Shown here: piece by piece, positions 1 to 12,847 of the stretch | How positions within the stretch are numbered: the first letter of the stretch is position 1 | Layout: the number at the start of each line of letters is the position of its first letter | DNA from: Ceratorhiza oryzae-sativae | Taxonomy: Eukaryota; Basidiomycota; Agaricomycetes; Cantharellales; Ceratobasidiaceae | Assembly (NCBI GenBank): GCA_030998015.1 | Contig: JARWMV010000232.1 | Coordinates: forward strand, 1,860,001 to 1,924,000 | Direction: 5' to 3' | Length of the DNA stretch: 64,000 nt | The notes under the pieces: generated by a model | Told to the model about the DNA's origin: nothing | Database searches by the model: none | Seen by the model: only the letters and a program-made list of their open reading frames with translations | Made by a program: the position numbers and the translations under genes

Positions 1-173
1 TGATTTTCTCAGTCGGAATGAATGCGCACGGACACTATTGGATCTAAGCAGAGACAGGAGCCTAGTGGTACGGAACGCAAATGCCAGGGTGGTCAAGGGC
101 GATAACCGGGAGTTTTTCAAGGTGGAGAAGATGACTCTGATCGCCCCGAATCAGAGTAAATCTGAGTCACTCC

Positions 174-192
174 GATAAGATAAGATAAGATC
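174..192 (+). promoter_or_regulatory. Triple overlapping GATAA repeat (putative GATA-factor site)
   Basis: Three tandem overlapping copies of GATAA start at 174, 179 and 184, followed by GATC at 189. They lie about 150 nt before the start codon of the 2-oxoadipate dehydrogenase gene. Fungal GATA factors (AreA/NIT2 nitrogen regulators, SRE-type iron regulators) bind HGATAR elements, and closely spaced pairs usually bind best. Regulation by such a factor is an inference; only the repeat is seen. Confidence 0.4.
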
Positions 193-286
193 CCAGCGCT
201 TAGGCCCAGCTGACCAGGATCCGGAATGGTCCAGTCACGTTCCACCCATTAATTCACAATCCCACCTCGGTCTCTGGTTATTCACG

Positions 287-292
287 TATAAA
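287..292 (+). promoter_or_regulatory. TATA box of the 2-oxoadipate dehydrogenase gene
   Basis: TATAAA occurs 56 nt before the ATG at 343, followed by a pyrimidine-rich leader (311-340). The spacing fits a short 5' UTR starting near 315-320. Confidence 0.5.
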
Positions 293-342
293 GGGCGAGC
301 AGCGGCGTTTCTGCCTTCTTCCCGCTTCTCTCTTTCGATCTC

Positions 343-3300
343 ATGTTGACTGTATCTCGCCGTGCCCGCTACGGGCTCACCTCATTTAAGACTGCTGTTC
401 TCCGAGCACGCTATCACGACGAGTCGTTTGGATATAGGCAGCCCCGGCCATACACCCTCCCAGACTGTAGGTAGATTCACCCTCCTGCCCGTCGGCGTCT
501 GAAAAGCTAAAAACCTTAAAAAGATACACCCGCTCAAATCCATAACAGAGCCAAGAACGCGGCATTGCTCCGATACGTAGATTCTGTGAGGATACATGGT
601 CATAGGCAAGTTGCTCAATTCACTTTTCCATCCGAGCGTGCGACTGACGCGTAGAATCACGTGAAGAGCCGCGTCTATCGACCCGTTGGATTTGCTAGAG
701 CGCGATGACGTGAACGCGCTCGACCCTACGCGTTATGGTCTGAAAGACGCAAATGCAAAATTTGACATCAACGGTATCATTTGGCATGATCTTGAAAGTC
801 TTGAAAATCCGTCTTCGACTCCGGTGATGTGGTCGCTCTCTGACATTGTCGACCATTTACGTACAACCTATGTCGGTCGCATTGCGTACGAGTACATGCA
901 TTCTCCTTCCAAGGCCGAAAGACAATGGTTTTCGCATCTCTTGGAGTCTACTCAGTCACCTGGTCGATATATGCCCGACGATGAGCAGAAACGCAAAATC
1001 TGGGGTTTGCTCGCTCGGAGCGAAACCTGGGACCACTTTTTGCAGCTCAAATTTCCCAACTTGAAACGCTATGGGCTGGAGGGCGCTGAATCTATGCTCT
1101 CCGCGTTGGATTCCTTGTTCCAATCCGCTGCTCAAGGTGTGGATTTTAGCCTTCAAATTTCGAGTTTTATTCATTTATTTTTAGGCGGTGTGTCCAACGT
1201 GGTGCTTTGTATGCCCCATCGCGGACGTCTGTCGCTTCTCACTGATCTATTGCAATATTCTCCGGCTGCGATGTTTCACAAGATTCGTGGAGGAAGTGAA
1301 GTCCCTGCCGAGCTCAATGCTGTAGGGGATGTCATAAGTCACTTGGGTATGACATACAAATTGCGAGGATGAAGCTTGTCATCATTTTTGTCTCAGTGTC
1401 GTGTCCAACTTTGGAATACCCCGGCGCGAAGACCCCAGTGAAAGTAACTATGCTCCAAAACCCTTCCCATTTGGGTGAGTATCATTATAGCTGAATATCT
1501 GGTACAATCGTGATTGAGCGAAACTGGATATCATCCCCAGAGGCCGTTAATCCGTGAGCGATCACACACCGCGCGTATAGATAGTGCTAAACCGAAGAAT
1601 CAACAGCGTCGCAATGGGTCAAGCTAGGGCCAAGCAATACTCGCTTATCAAAGAATCCGGCAATGATTGTATGCTAGGGGACAAAGTTATGTGTGTTCAG
1701 CTCCACGGTGATGCCGCGTTTACGGGGCAAGGCGTCATCATGGAGGGGCTAGGGCTCAGTGAGTCTCCAACTCCGACTTCGATATTGCTTAAGCGCGACC
1801 CTTGCTTCTAGGCAACTTGCCTCATTACACAAGCGGAGGCAGCGTCCATGTTGTGGTGAAGTATGTTGCTTTTCTAACAAGGGACTGATCGACACTGATC
1901 CTTCTCGATAGCAATAAGTGAGCCTTGAGCCTGCTGCGTCTAACCTACCAAACTGAGATGCGATCGAGTATTGGATATACGACTCCGGCCGCAAACGCGC
2001 GTTCGACATTGTATTGCTCAGACATCGGCAAAATGATCAATGCCCCAGTCTTGCATGTGAATGGCGACTATCCCGAAGGTCCGCTCCGCCAGGCGTTTGA
2101 ACTTGTCGGAAACTAACGTGTTGATGTAGATGTGTACCGAGCTCTAAAAATTGCATTCGAATATCGCAACTTCTTCCGTAAAGTCAGTTACTTTCTTTTG
2201 GCTTGATGATACCACGTGGGGCTGACTATTATTCAAACTTTATCGCAGGATGTAATTGTGGATCTAATCACGTACCGGCGATGGTGCGCGTGTTAAACGT
2301 GCTTGATGCGTGTGTACGCATGGCTGACGCGCAACTTACAGGGGCCACAATGAGCTCGATGAGCCTGCATTCACACAGCCGCAAATGCAAGTATATGTGC
2401 GGCCCCTATTCTGTTTCGTTCACACAGTTGGTATCCAGGTACCACAAAATAAGGACACGACAGTCGGTGCCGCAGATTTACGAGCAGAAGCTAATCGTAG
2501 GCTATCCGGCTCCCATCATTATTTTCAAACGCCTAACGAGTCTATTCTACCCCGCAGAATGAAGGGATACTTTCCGAGGAACAGGCCGTCGCAGATCGCG
2601 CCGCTTACAAGCAACACTTGGAGAAGGAGCTTGCAAGAGCAGATGGCTTTCAGCCGGAGGCAGACATGTTGTCGGGTGAATGGTCTGGGCTTGTTTGGCC
2701 AGGTGACACGTCCTTGGCAAACCAGAAACCCAAAACCGGAGTCAAGGCGCAAACACTCGTTGAAATAGGAAAGACGAGTGTGGCTGCGCCAGTAGGATTT
2801 GTGAGTCTATTTTCCCCTCGTCTACATGTTCACATGGGGATCTGATCCATGAACTGCTAGTCGATCCACCCGCGTTTACAACGCCACATCAAACACCGCC
2901 TATCGAGTCTTGAGTCTGGACAGGGTATCGATTGGGGGACGGCGGAGGCATTGGCATGGGGTTCTTTGATGATGGAAGGGTTTGATGTGCGCATTTCAGG
3001 TGCGTTTCGATCGACTCTTGATAGCACGCATATACCTACTACCGGAACTCGGTGATAGGGCAAGATGTTGGAAGGGGGACGTTCAGTCATAGGTAACGTG
3101 TGATGATTGCTCGAATCTTTTGGTAGCTTGATCGATGCGGACTGCAGGCACGCTATGCTTGTTGATCAGCAAACGGAACGTGTTGCCGTCCCATTGAATT
3201 CGTTGAATACGGAGAAGAAGCTTGAGTTGGCGAACAGTTGAGTAGCCGTGCGCCATGTGATTGTTTTCATGTATTGAGAATACCTGCAGGTTCATTGTCC

Positions 3301-4667
3301 GAGATGGCTATTCTTGCAGTGAGTTCTAGCATTTTTCAGCCGGCGTAAGATTTTCCTAACGTCCTTCTAGTTTGAATACGGATTGAGTACTAGCTCTCCT
3401 AATAGGTGAGCGGAGAATAAAAATCTGCCCAAAATCTATGACTGACGTCTTGGTGCTAGACTCGTGATTTGGGAAGCACAGGTGAGTGAGATCATGGTCG
3501 TTGACCGGGACCCGCTGAATACATCGGCCTTTGGTAACCGTAGTTTGGGTAAGTATATCGAGCCTGAGGTCTCACGTTACCGGGCTAACGCATGGCTGAT
3601 AGGGACTTTTTCAATGGATCGCAAGTGAGTTTTGATCCAAGGCTGATGGTTTGCTGCTCACGTGCAGTTAGGTTATCATTGATACATTCATCTCGTCGGC
3701 GGAAGGTAGGTTGACGTTCAAGCCGCCTGTCGCTGCAGATCACTGACGGCCGCTCCCCATGCTCCTCTCAGTCAAGTGGCTCAAACAAAGGTTCGCACTT
3801 GGATGTTGCCAGGAGGTTTGGTTTTGGGGTGACCCTGACGGTTTGAAATAGTGGTTTGGTGATGTTATTGCCTCACGGGTTGGATGGAGCTGGCCCAGAA
3901 CACTCGAGTGCCCGAATTGAGCGGTTCTTGCAGGTGAGTTGCATCCCCAGATCTAATTCAGGGCTCGAAATTGATCCATTAATCCCAAGTTAACCAACGA
4001 CGCATATGAGTTCGATCCCAAGTTGAACATCAACATGCATATAGTCAACCCAACGACTCCAGCCCAGTATTTCCATTTGCTGCGTAGGCAGATGCTCCGC
4101 AATTATCGCAAGCCTCTCGTTGTTGCTGCTCCAAAAGGGCTCTTGCGGTCACCTGTGAGCAGATCAGTGATTTGCACCGCCAGAGCCATGATTGATTTTT
4201 CGCCAAAGGTTGCAGCCTGCACATTGACAGACATGGATGTCGGAACTGAGTTTCAACCAGTTTTAGCCGACCCTTTGGTCGCACCAGGAGCCGCCAAAGA
4301 TCGGGTGCTCCTTGTTTGCGGCAAGATCTATTACGATCTCGTTCGAGAGCGCAAGACACGTGGCCTCGATGACAATGTGGCGATTGTAAGAGTTGAGGAA
4401 ATCGCGCCCTTCCCGTTCACTGCGTTGGAAGAAGTACTGCGGGATTGTACAACTCCTGGAGCGGATATTCGTTGGGTTCAGGAAGAGCCGAGGAACCAAG
4501 GAGCTTGGGGGCATGTCGAGGGTCGGATTAACGAGGTCCTGAAGAAGCTGGATGGCGGGCATCGTTTGAGATATGTTGGGCGTCGCGAAAGCCCAGTACC
4601 AGCCGTAGGTGTAGGAAGCTGGCACAAGGCGGAGAGCGTCAAGCTGTTCGATGATGCATTTGCGTAG
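343..4667 (+). CDS. 2-oxoadipate dehydrogenase E1 component, mitochondrial (DHTKD1-like)
   Basis: Thiamine-diphosphate E1 subunit that decarboxylates 2-oxoadipate (late lysine and tryptophan breakdown) and passes the acyl group to the shared lipoyl E2 in the mitochondrial matrix. The gene has many short introns. ATG 343 opens a basic, Arg-rich leader ([12 protein letters not shown]...) typical of mitochondrial import. Next come the N-terminal helix ([12 protein letters not shown], about 560-620), the core [15 protein letters not shown] (1212-1260), the ThDP-motif region [14 protein letters not shown] (near 1700), [19 protein letters not shown] (near 1980-2030), the GHNELDEP loop (2343-2365), QDVGRGTF (near 3062), [19 protein letters not shown] (near 3865-3930) and a C-terminal block ending at the stop 4665-4667. 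[16 protein letters not shown] and the short N-terminus match DHTKD1 better than the longer OGDH E1, which has NCTTPGN at the first of these. All exons can be joined without a frame break. The first exon (343 to about 470) and the second (about 540-620) are short and assigned by homology to the animal enzyme. Confidence 0.9.
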
Positions 4668-5611
4668 TTTTACTTCTATTTTCGGGGTATGAAATATTGA
4701 GTGGAGCTTTTTGCCGATCTGTCTGCTCGATCCAGAATAACGTTAATGGAATCACTCTCATAGAAAAGGCAAGTGGCGCTATCTTTGGGAATTCCCTCCC
4801 CCACCACAGCGTGTTTAAAGTGGGCTCAAGGCTGTCAGTGATGGGACAGCCTTCCGTGACAGGTCCAACCAAACCTTATTGAGTCGCGTAGAGTCAACAA
4901 CCAACAACATTTCATGTTCTATTCACAAGCTCAGCGATTTTTGCTGCACGCCCCTATTCTACCCACTCGCGCAACACGGCAAGCCTATTCCGAGTGCACT
5001 GGGGCAGGTCCAACCATTTTGAAATGACAACCGCCGCTCGAAAGTTTGATCCGGCACGCAGGAATATAGACATGAGGAACCGACACCCGCTGTGCGGGAT
5101 TGCTTGGCCAAAACGAGTCTTAAAAGATTGCTGAATTGTACGTGTCATGGGTGCGATCTCAGTGCGGCAAGTAGCTGGGTTATGAGATTGACCAATTGGA
5201 CGCGTAGGTCTAGCGACAAACTGTGGCGGTTGCATTTGTAGAGTCTGAAATTGTTCACCAGCAGGGCGTGATTGCGATGCAGGTGCGATGACACCCAGCG
5301 CTGCATGTACACGAGTATGGGGGGGGCCAAGCAGCCATGTGGCTGTCGACAATATGAGCGGGCTTGCGGAGAGCAATGGGCCCTGATGAGTGCTGGTGTC
5401 TCATTTAGACTTGAGTTCGCCAGTACTCCTATATTATACGCAGGTCGGGGCTAGCTTGGTCCGCTGTGCCGCCTTCCATTACAAGGTAGCAAGAACAGAA
5501 CATTTCAGCCCAACCTCACAACTTGCTTACCGAAACATTCAACGACGCAAGCTCATTCTTTCGTTATATACCCTCTGCAATCGCAAACCATTTGAAGAGG
5601 ACAATACGGCA
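4668..5611. other. Intergenic stretch without a supported gene
   Basis: This is the 3' flank of the E1 gene and the upstream region of the methyltransferase gene. Open frames here are short, overlap each other on both strands and match no family I recognise. A run of eight G residues sits near 5320. Confidence 0.5.
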
Positions 5612-7290
5612 ATGATGAGCAATGATTCACGCTTGACACCTTCACCTCTTTACGGGGATGAGGAAGAGGCTGAAAGCTATTTCTATTACCATGAGGGTAC
5701 GTATGTATGCACGCGGCTGGAAGAGATTTCTCATGTAATTTAATCTTGGAACAGGACGACGTATGCCTGCACAAGGTGTCTATTGCTTACCCGCGGACCA
5801 GGAGGAGTTTGATCGGTATGTCCGACACAGCACTGCCGAAGTGCTATAAGTAACGTAAAGTTCTAGACTCGAGAGCGTACACCAGATGACCACCGCTATA
5901 CTCGGGGGCCTATGCTGGGGACCTGTTGAGAAAAAGCTGACACCACGACCGAGCGGTCGTCGGCGCTGTGTTCTTGATGTAGGGACGGGAACGGGTGCGT
6001 CTATGGGCATAACAGTTCTCATTCTTTGGCTACATATATTATATCAGGTAGCTGGGTGCGAGAGATGGCAGAAAAGTATCCAACCGCCGACTTTGTGGGC
6101 GTAGACATCATACCAGTTCCACCCCCTGCATCGACTATGTCTGGTTATATAGCCCCTTCATTGTTGAGAACCATTCGGGTACGTTTTGCTGTGCTTGAAG
6201 GGTTAACTTGCTAAATGTCCTCCAGTATTCGGATCAGGACACTTCTATCTACTCTGGTACGAAACATCCTGTGTCTAGCCATAATATAGCTGCAATACTT
6301 CTTGGCACAGCTGACACACCAAACCCGACGAGAACGCTCTTGCAACCGACATATGATTACAACTCCAGGTCTTCATCACCTTGCTCTAACGACGATGTAC
6401 CAGATCGGACTGAAGTTCCGTATACTGAACGGAGCAACGTTCGCTTCGAGATTCACGATCTCGCTCATGGTCTTGACTTTCCCGACGGTATTTTTGATGT
6501 CATTCATTGTCGATATGTCCTTACGCTTGGCGTAAGTGTTTTCTACGAATGAAGCGAGCAGCATCTGAGTGTACGAACAGGTGGTCGAATACAAGGCTGC
6601 TGTCAGAGAGCTGTTGAGAGTCCTCCGTCCTGGAGGGTTGTTACTAATGGCAGAGTCAGCTATCCCGTTTTGTCTATCGGTAGGCTGGAATGCTAGTCTT
6701 CCAAGGGTTTGCTCTAAATGACACTAGGATGGAACGGATCCTCCTGTTGGAACCGCAACTCGAGAATTGTTGGAGATCGTACGGGCTTCTGTTAGAGAAT
6801 CCGGTCTGGATCCTGAGTTGAGGCTTAAGCTAAAATCGGTGGTGAGCAGCGCGCTAATGCCTTTCTCATCGAAGATGTTTAAACACGTATGATAGGTTGC
6901 GAGTCATTCGCAGATAGACAAACTCGAGACCCGCGATATCTCTATTCCTCTGGGAGACTGGCCAAAAGGTTTATATATCCATGTGTCGCCTGGGCTCTAT
7001 TCACACCTATTACATAGATGAATCGCTCCGTGCTATCGGGCGCGTAGGCCTTGAGAACCTAGCGGTCAGCCTCCGCTCACTGACACCCTTACTTCGCCAA
7101 GCTGGATACGACGACGCAATGATGTCCATGCTTGCTTCAAGGTTTCTAACGCTTTTCTCAACGCACAGACCTATTTGCTAACCTACCTTGATTGAACAGG
7201 CTTCATGAAGAATGGGACATAAGCGAAACTGGGGCTGGGAGTGGAAAGTCGTTCTTGTGCACTTTTTTGTGGGCCACAAAACATCGCTAG
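5612..7290 (+). CDS. SAM-dependent methyltransferase (UMTA/Methyltransf_23-like)
   Basis: Class I Rossmann-fold methyltransferase. The ATG at 5612 begins MMSNDSRLTPSPLYGDEEE. After an intron comes ESVHQMTTAILGGL, then motif I CVLDVGTGTG (near 5968) split by an intron from SWVREMAEKYPTADFVGVDI (6050-6110). Further exons give RFEIHDLAHGLDFPDGIFD-VIHCRYV (near 6450-6525), the post-motif segment RELLRVLRPGGLLLMAES (near 6606-6655), then SLRSLTPLLRQAGYDDAMM and a last exon ending ATKHR at the stop 7288-7290. This organisation is common in the large fungal family that includes velvet-associated LaeA-like and secondary-metabolism enzymes. The substrate cannot be told from sequence. No biosynthetic partners lie next to it, so it is better treated as a stand-alone enzyme. 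At least six introns are needed and their exact edges are approximate. Confidence 0.8.
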
Positions 7291-7581
7291 GTCGACCGCA
7301 GATAGTAAAAATTGTCGTGGTGCGGTCTGAAACAAACCGGATCCATAGCATCCACGTTGCTGTATCTTAGCTTTAGCTGTTAATAGCATATCACATCTCC
7401 ACAAGCCTCTGCTCCGAAAAGGGCACATTAGTTTATATATACGCCTCGTTCCCGAGCCCCTAAACGTTAATGTGGCGAATATTTGTGGCTAGGTCATGTG
7501 ACCGTGTTTTATCTCGTGACATGGTTGATCGCGCCGTCGGTCGAGAAGCGCTGAGCCACCACCTGCCATCTGCTTTACATC

Positions 7582-10500
7582 ATGCCGCTCCTTCGTATTG
7601 AGGTGTGCGACTTCAAATCGTACCGCGGACAACAGTCTATCGGTCCTTTCAAAAACTTTACTAGCGTTATCGGACCGAATGGGGCTGGCAAATCTAATCT
7701 TATGGATGCTATCTCGTTTGTTCTGGGGGTGAAGAGCGCTCAGCTACGGAGCAGCCAGCTCAAAGACTTGGTATATCGTGGTAGACGACTGGAAAGGACC
7801 GACGAAGAAGGAAACGAACAACCTGGAGGAAGTGATGAAGAGGCCGAGGGGGATGGCGAGGGTACAGCTAAGAAGGCTTGGGTTATGGCCGTATATGAAG
7901 ACGCGGAGGGGAAGGAATATAAGTTCCAGAGGACGTAAGTAAATTAACTTAGAACACAATCGTCCGCGTTTATTCATGACCCCCCTCCCCCCCAGCATTT
8001 CTACTTCGGGCACTTCAGAGTACAAATTGAACGGCAAGGTGGTGACCTATCAGACTTACAACGCAACGCTCGAGCAACACAACATTCTCGTCAAGGCGAA
8101 GAACTTCTTAGTGTTTCAGGTCTACAATCCTCTTCGTTTCTTAGTATTTTTATTGACAAAATTTTTCCAAACAGGGTGACGTTGAGGCTGTTGCCTCTCA
8201 GTCACCAAAGGAACTTTCCAAGCTAATCGACCAGATTAGCGGGTGAGTTCTTAAAACTTTGGCATATTGTATGGGTGCTTATCTCCAGTTGAAGCTCCCT
8301 CGAACTCGTACCTGCGTACGAAAAGGCGAGGGCGTCGCTTGATCGAGCGACAGAGAACGCAGCAAACAACTTTAACAAACGCCGCGGCATCAACGGAGAA
8401 ATCAAGCAATTTAAAGAGCAGAAAAGCGAAGTGGAACGCTACGAGAAGCTCATCGACGAGAGGGCACGTAAAACTAGCTTCATTTATGTGTATTGATCTA
8501 ATTCCTGCAATAGGAGAATGCCATTGTCCACAAATTGTTATGGCAACTGTTCCACCTGGGTCGAGAAATCGAAAACAACGTTTCTAAAATTCGAGGGAAA
8601 AGCAAAGATCTCAAAGCACTCAAAAAACAACAGGTATTGTAGGATTGCACAATGTCCTGTTTTCGTAACCAACCCGGCGCGTAGTCTGCAGACGAGGCGA
8701 AAGTGAATTCCGCTCGAGAGGCACAAGCCAAAGCTCGTTCTGATGCGATGAGGGCCGAAAAGGCTCTTAAAAAGATGGAGAAAGGGCTGGATGCCAAGGT
8801 GGGCTAGAGGGTAATTTCATTGATTATATCCTAACAGAGACGATCGGTACACAGAAACCTGGAATTTCTGACCTCGAGGCCCAGATTGCTCACATTATGC
8901 GCAAGGTCGATAAGGCTAGGTCCATAGGGGAAACCGTCCAGAAGGATGCGGAAAAGAAACAAAATGACGTTACACGGATGAAGCAACAGTTAGCTGAGGT
9001 TCAGCAGGCGTTCGAAAGAGCTCAGGGTATGCTTGGACCATTCGCATGATCAGCCGTCCGTCACTCAACGAAATACAGAGGCGCGTCGTGCTGCTGTGGA
9101 GCAAGGATCGTCTCTTAGTGAAGAGTCATTGGCAGAGTACCACCAGCTGTGAGTGGGTTTCATGGTTCTCGTATTTAGTTATCACCTCACGCGGACAAAG
9201 GAAAGCCGCCGCTGCTCGCGAAGCTGTTGAAGAACGTCAAAAGCGCGAGACTTTTGCGCGCGAAGCTAAAGCCTTGGCTCGTAATCTGGCAACTCAAAAC
9301 AGCAAGTTAGAGCAACTTACGTCCCAACGGGAAAGGCTCAAGACGGACGTTACGACTGTCGGGGGGAAGCGAAGCGAGGCAAATTTAGTTTACTCAGCCT
9401 AAATTGTTCATAGCTGACGCGAAATTGTAGGCAGACGAAAAGGTCAAGCATCTCCAGCAAGAGTTGAAGAATGCCAAGAACGAGCTGGAGAAAGCTCAAT
9501 CCGACCGAATCCGCATCACGTCTGTCTTCCATTTAAATCTATATAATTTTGCTGACCTCCACTGTTCACAGCCAACTAGAGACTGAAATTAACGAGAAGC
9601 TGCATGATGTGCATACCAAGCTTATGCAGGCAGGCGTGGATCAACAAGAGTCTGCAAAGGACGCTCGGCTAAAAGAAATCCTAGAAAAGCTTCAACGAGT
9701 GTTTCCAGGTTCGTCAGTTTCACCTGCTTTTGAAATTCACTGACATTTCTAGCCAGGCGTTAGGGGTCGCGTTGTTGATCTATGCAAGCCAAGTCAGCGC
9801 AAGTATGAAGTCGCAGTGGCTACCGTCCTTGGGCGCAATATCGACTCAATCGTGGTTGACAATGAGAAGACGGCAATCGATTGCATCGAGGTCGGTAGGA
9901 CGTCATACATGTAACGAGGTCTCTGACTCCGTTAATAGTATATGCGCCAACAACGGGCCGGTCAAGCAACCTTCATTCCCCTTGACAGTATCCAGGCGAA
10001 GAATATCAATGACAAGTACCGAAGCTTCGCTCGGGGCGCGCGCCTGGCCATTGATGTTATTCAATACGAGCCAGTTGTTGAGCGAGCAATGTTCCACGCT
10101 TGTGGCAACGCACTCGTTTGTGATACTATGGAAGTAGCGAGATATGTATGCTATGAGAAAGGGCAGGAAGTTAAAGGTTTGATTCGTATTCTTCTGTCTT
10201 GGTCGGATATTGACATTATGACACAGCTGTGACATTGGATGGAACTGTCATTCATAAGACTGGTCTCATTACGGGTGGTCGCAGCAGCCATGGAAACACA
10301 CGTAAATGGGAAGAGAAAGAACTTCAAGGTGTGTCATATTGAAGCATGATGTGCAAGCCATTGCCGACGAGATCCTTTTTTAACAGCCTTGAACAAGCAA
10401 AAAGAAAGTCTTCACGCTCAACTGCGCGAGCTCGGCCAGTCAAAACCACGAGGAACTCTAGATGAAGGTCTTACGGCAGACATTAACCGGATTGAATCGC

Positions 10501-12595
10501 AATTGCAGATCGCCAAAGATGACCAAGTAAGAGGAGACCTCTAAGAGTTGGATCACATATTCATAAATGGCATTAGAATGCGCTGAAATCGCGCCTAACG
10601 GGTCTCAGGGATGAGCTGAAACATGTTGAATCAGAACTTCGCAAACTCAATCCAGAAGTCGAGGCGGTACGTACTGATGTCTAAACCATCTTCATGTTAG
10701 AAGCTCACCGTCTACAAAGGCTACTACTGCCCACGAGTCAATGAAAGCGCAAATCGAGGAATTATCTGAAGCTATCAACCAAGCAGAAGATAATATATTT
10801 GCGGCATTTTGTCAGGCAGTTGGGGCTCACGATATTCGCGAATACGAGGAACAGCAGTTGAAAGCTCAGACCGAAGAACTGGAGACGAAAATGCGTTTTG
10901 AGGCCCAAATCGCCCGTCTGAGTCATCAGTGAGCCTTTCACCTTGTTCAAATTAAAAGATATTAACTAGATAACAGGATCTCCTTTGAGGAGGAGCAGCT
11001 AGCTGGGATCAACTCCCGGCTACAGTCTCTCGAGCAAACCCTGGCAAATGAGACGGCTAATCTGGAGAAGCTCCAGGGTGACAGGGATCGCTTGGCAGAG
11101 CAAATCGAAGAACTCCAGCAAGAATTAGACGGGCATCGTCAAGAGGTCGCTGCGTTAAACGAGGCGTTAACTGAAGCAACTAAAATCCTGGATGGTCACA
11201 AACGAACCGCTCTACAGTCAACCAAGGAAGTTGACAAGGCTCTCAAAGAGATTGCCGCATGTGTAAGCTTTGGTACTGTGTCGTCGAGCCCCCAAATCTC
11301 ACCCCCCCCCCCCTGCAGAATGACAACATCGAAAAAGCTGCTGCTGAAAGGTTTACTATTTACCGAAGATCCATTCTTGAAGAAATCAAGATTCCTTTGG
11401 AATCGGGATCCTTGAGAAATGTACCTTTAGAACAAGTACGAAACTTTCACAATAGTGACTTTAACCATACTGAATAGGACACAGGGCCAGGGAGCTGAAG
11501 GAATGGACCTAGACGATGAGGATGAAACGCAACGGGCTCGCGACGTCCAAGATTATGGCATTGAAGTCGACTTTAGCAGCCTAGATGAGGACGAACAGGA
11601 AGTAAGTCCTTAATTCGTTCTTAGTACGCTGCCTGTTGACTCTGCCCGCCAGAATGGTTCAGCTGAAGTTGGGGCTGAAATGGATGCCGAAATTGCTAAA
11701 ATAACTGGAGAGATTGAGAGAATGGCTCCAAACATGAAAGCGATGGAACGGTGAGCTCACCGAGTTATTCACAACATCCCTCTATCTCAACCAATACAAG
11801 GCTTGACGATGTCGAAGCCAAGTTGGCAGAAACAGAGAAAGAGGCCGAAAAGGCAAGAAGAGAGTCCAAGCAAGCTCGCGATGAGTTCAACGAAATCAAG
11901 AAGAAAAGGCAAGAAAAATGGGCGGGAACGGGTCTAATAGATGCTAACCCCGAACAGATGCGATCTATTCAACAAAGCGTATAATCACATCGCCGAGCGC
12001 ATTGACCAAGTCTACAAAGATCTCACCAAGGGTAAAGCCGCGCCAATGGGAGGTGTAGCCTACCTAAGTTTGGAAGACAGCGAAGTAAGCTTCTTCAGAC
12101 TGTCTGAAACGGTAGCTAACAGAAGTCTCTAAGGAACCATACAACAGCGGTATCAAGTATCATGCAATGCCCCCTATGAAGCGTTTTCGTGATATGGAAC
12201 AATTGTCGGGTGGCGAAAAGACTGTTGCGGCACTCGCCCTACTGTTTGCAATCCACAGGTTAGCCACAGCCCTGCTCTCATGACCCAATCTAACCAGCCT
12301 TCTAGCTTCCAACCTTCGCCTTTCTTCGTGCTGGATGAGGTTGACGCGGCTCTCGACAACACGAACGTCGCCAAAGTGGCCAACTACATTCGTCAACATG
12401 CATCCGAAACCTTCCAGTTTATTGTGATCAGCCTGAAAGGCTCTCTGTACGAAAAGGGCAACTCCTTGGTTGGTATCTATCGTGACCAGGACGTGAACAG
12501 CTCGCGTACACTAACATTGGATGTAAGTACCAACATATTCGCATCAAGGATCCAGTATTGACGTTGTGTTTCAGTTGACTCAATACGAAGACTGA
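7582..12595 (+). CDS. SMC1: Cohesin subunit SMC1 (structural maintenance of chromosomes)
   Basis: SMC-family ATPase that pairs with SMC3 in the cohesin ring for sister-chromatid cohesion and loop formation in the nucleus. It starts [18 protein letters not shown], with Walker [20 protein letters not shown] (near 7672-7728) and the SMC1-type [11 protein letters not shown]. Two long coiled-coil arms, rich in Glu, Lys and Gln, occupy about 8300-9700 and 10300-12000. The hinge lies between (about 9750-10320), with [28 protein letters not shown] and TGLITGGRS. The C-terminal head carries [19 protein letters not shown] (signature, 12194-12250) and Walker [16 protein letters not shown] (near 12322-12366). 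The last exon encodes LTQYED and a stop at 12593-12595. The many short introns join cleanly and no frame break was needed. One intron near 11300 has an unusually long C tract next to its acceptor. Length, about 1,200 residues, is normal for SMC1. Confidence 0.95.
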
Positions 12596-12847
12596 TATGT
12601 CTAGTTGTTTGAGGCTCTTGTCGCTTGACTGTATCTGACCGTGTATCTACTATATATATCACCAAAAACCATGATCGATTCACTTTGTCCGTGAGCGGAA
12701 AGCGATGAAACAGCGAAGCTTCTACAACGAAATAGTTGAACAATAAAATGTAAGCGAAAGCGGTGATCAAGACGATAAAAAGAATAAGATATGAGACAAA
12801 GAACAGAATAACGAAATAACGAGTGTGGTGGGAGTGCAGGCACATGT

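Noticed and set aside
5272..5454. Open frame with a G8 run
   Set aside because: No family match and no splice support.
5612..7290. Secondary-metabolite cluster around the methyltransferase
   Set aside because: Neighbouring genes are E1 dehydrogenase and SMC1; no synthase, P450 or transporter is adjacent.
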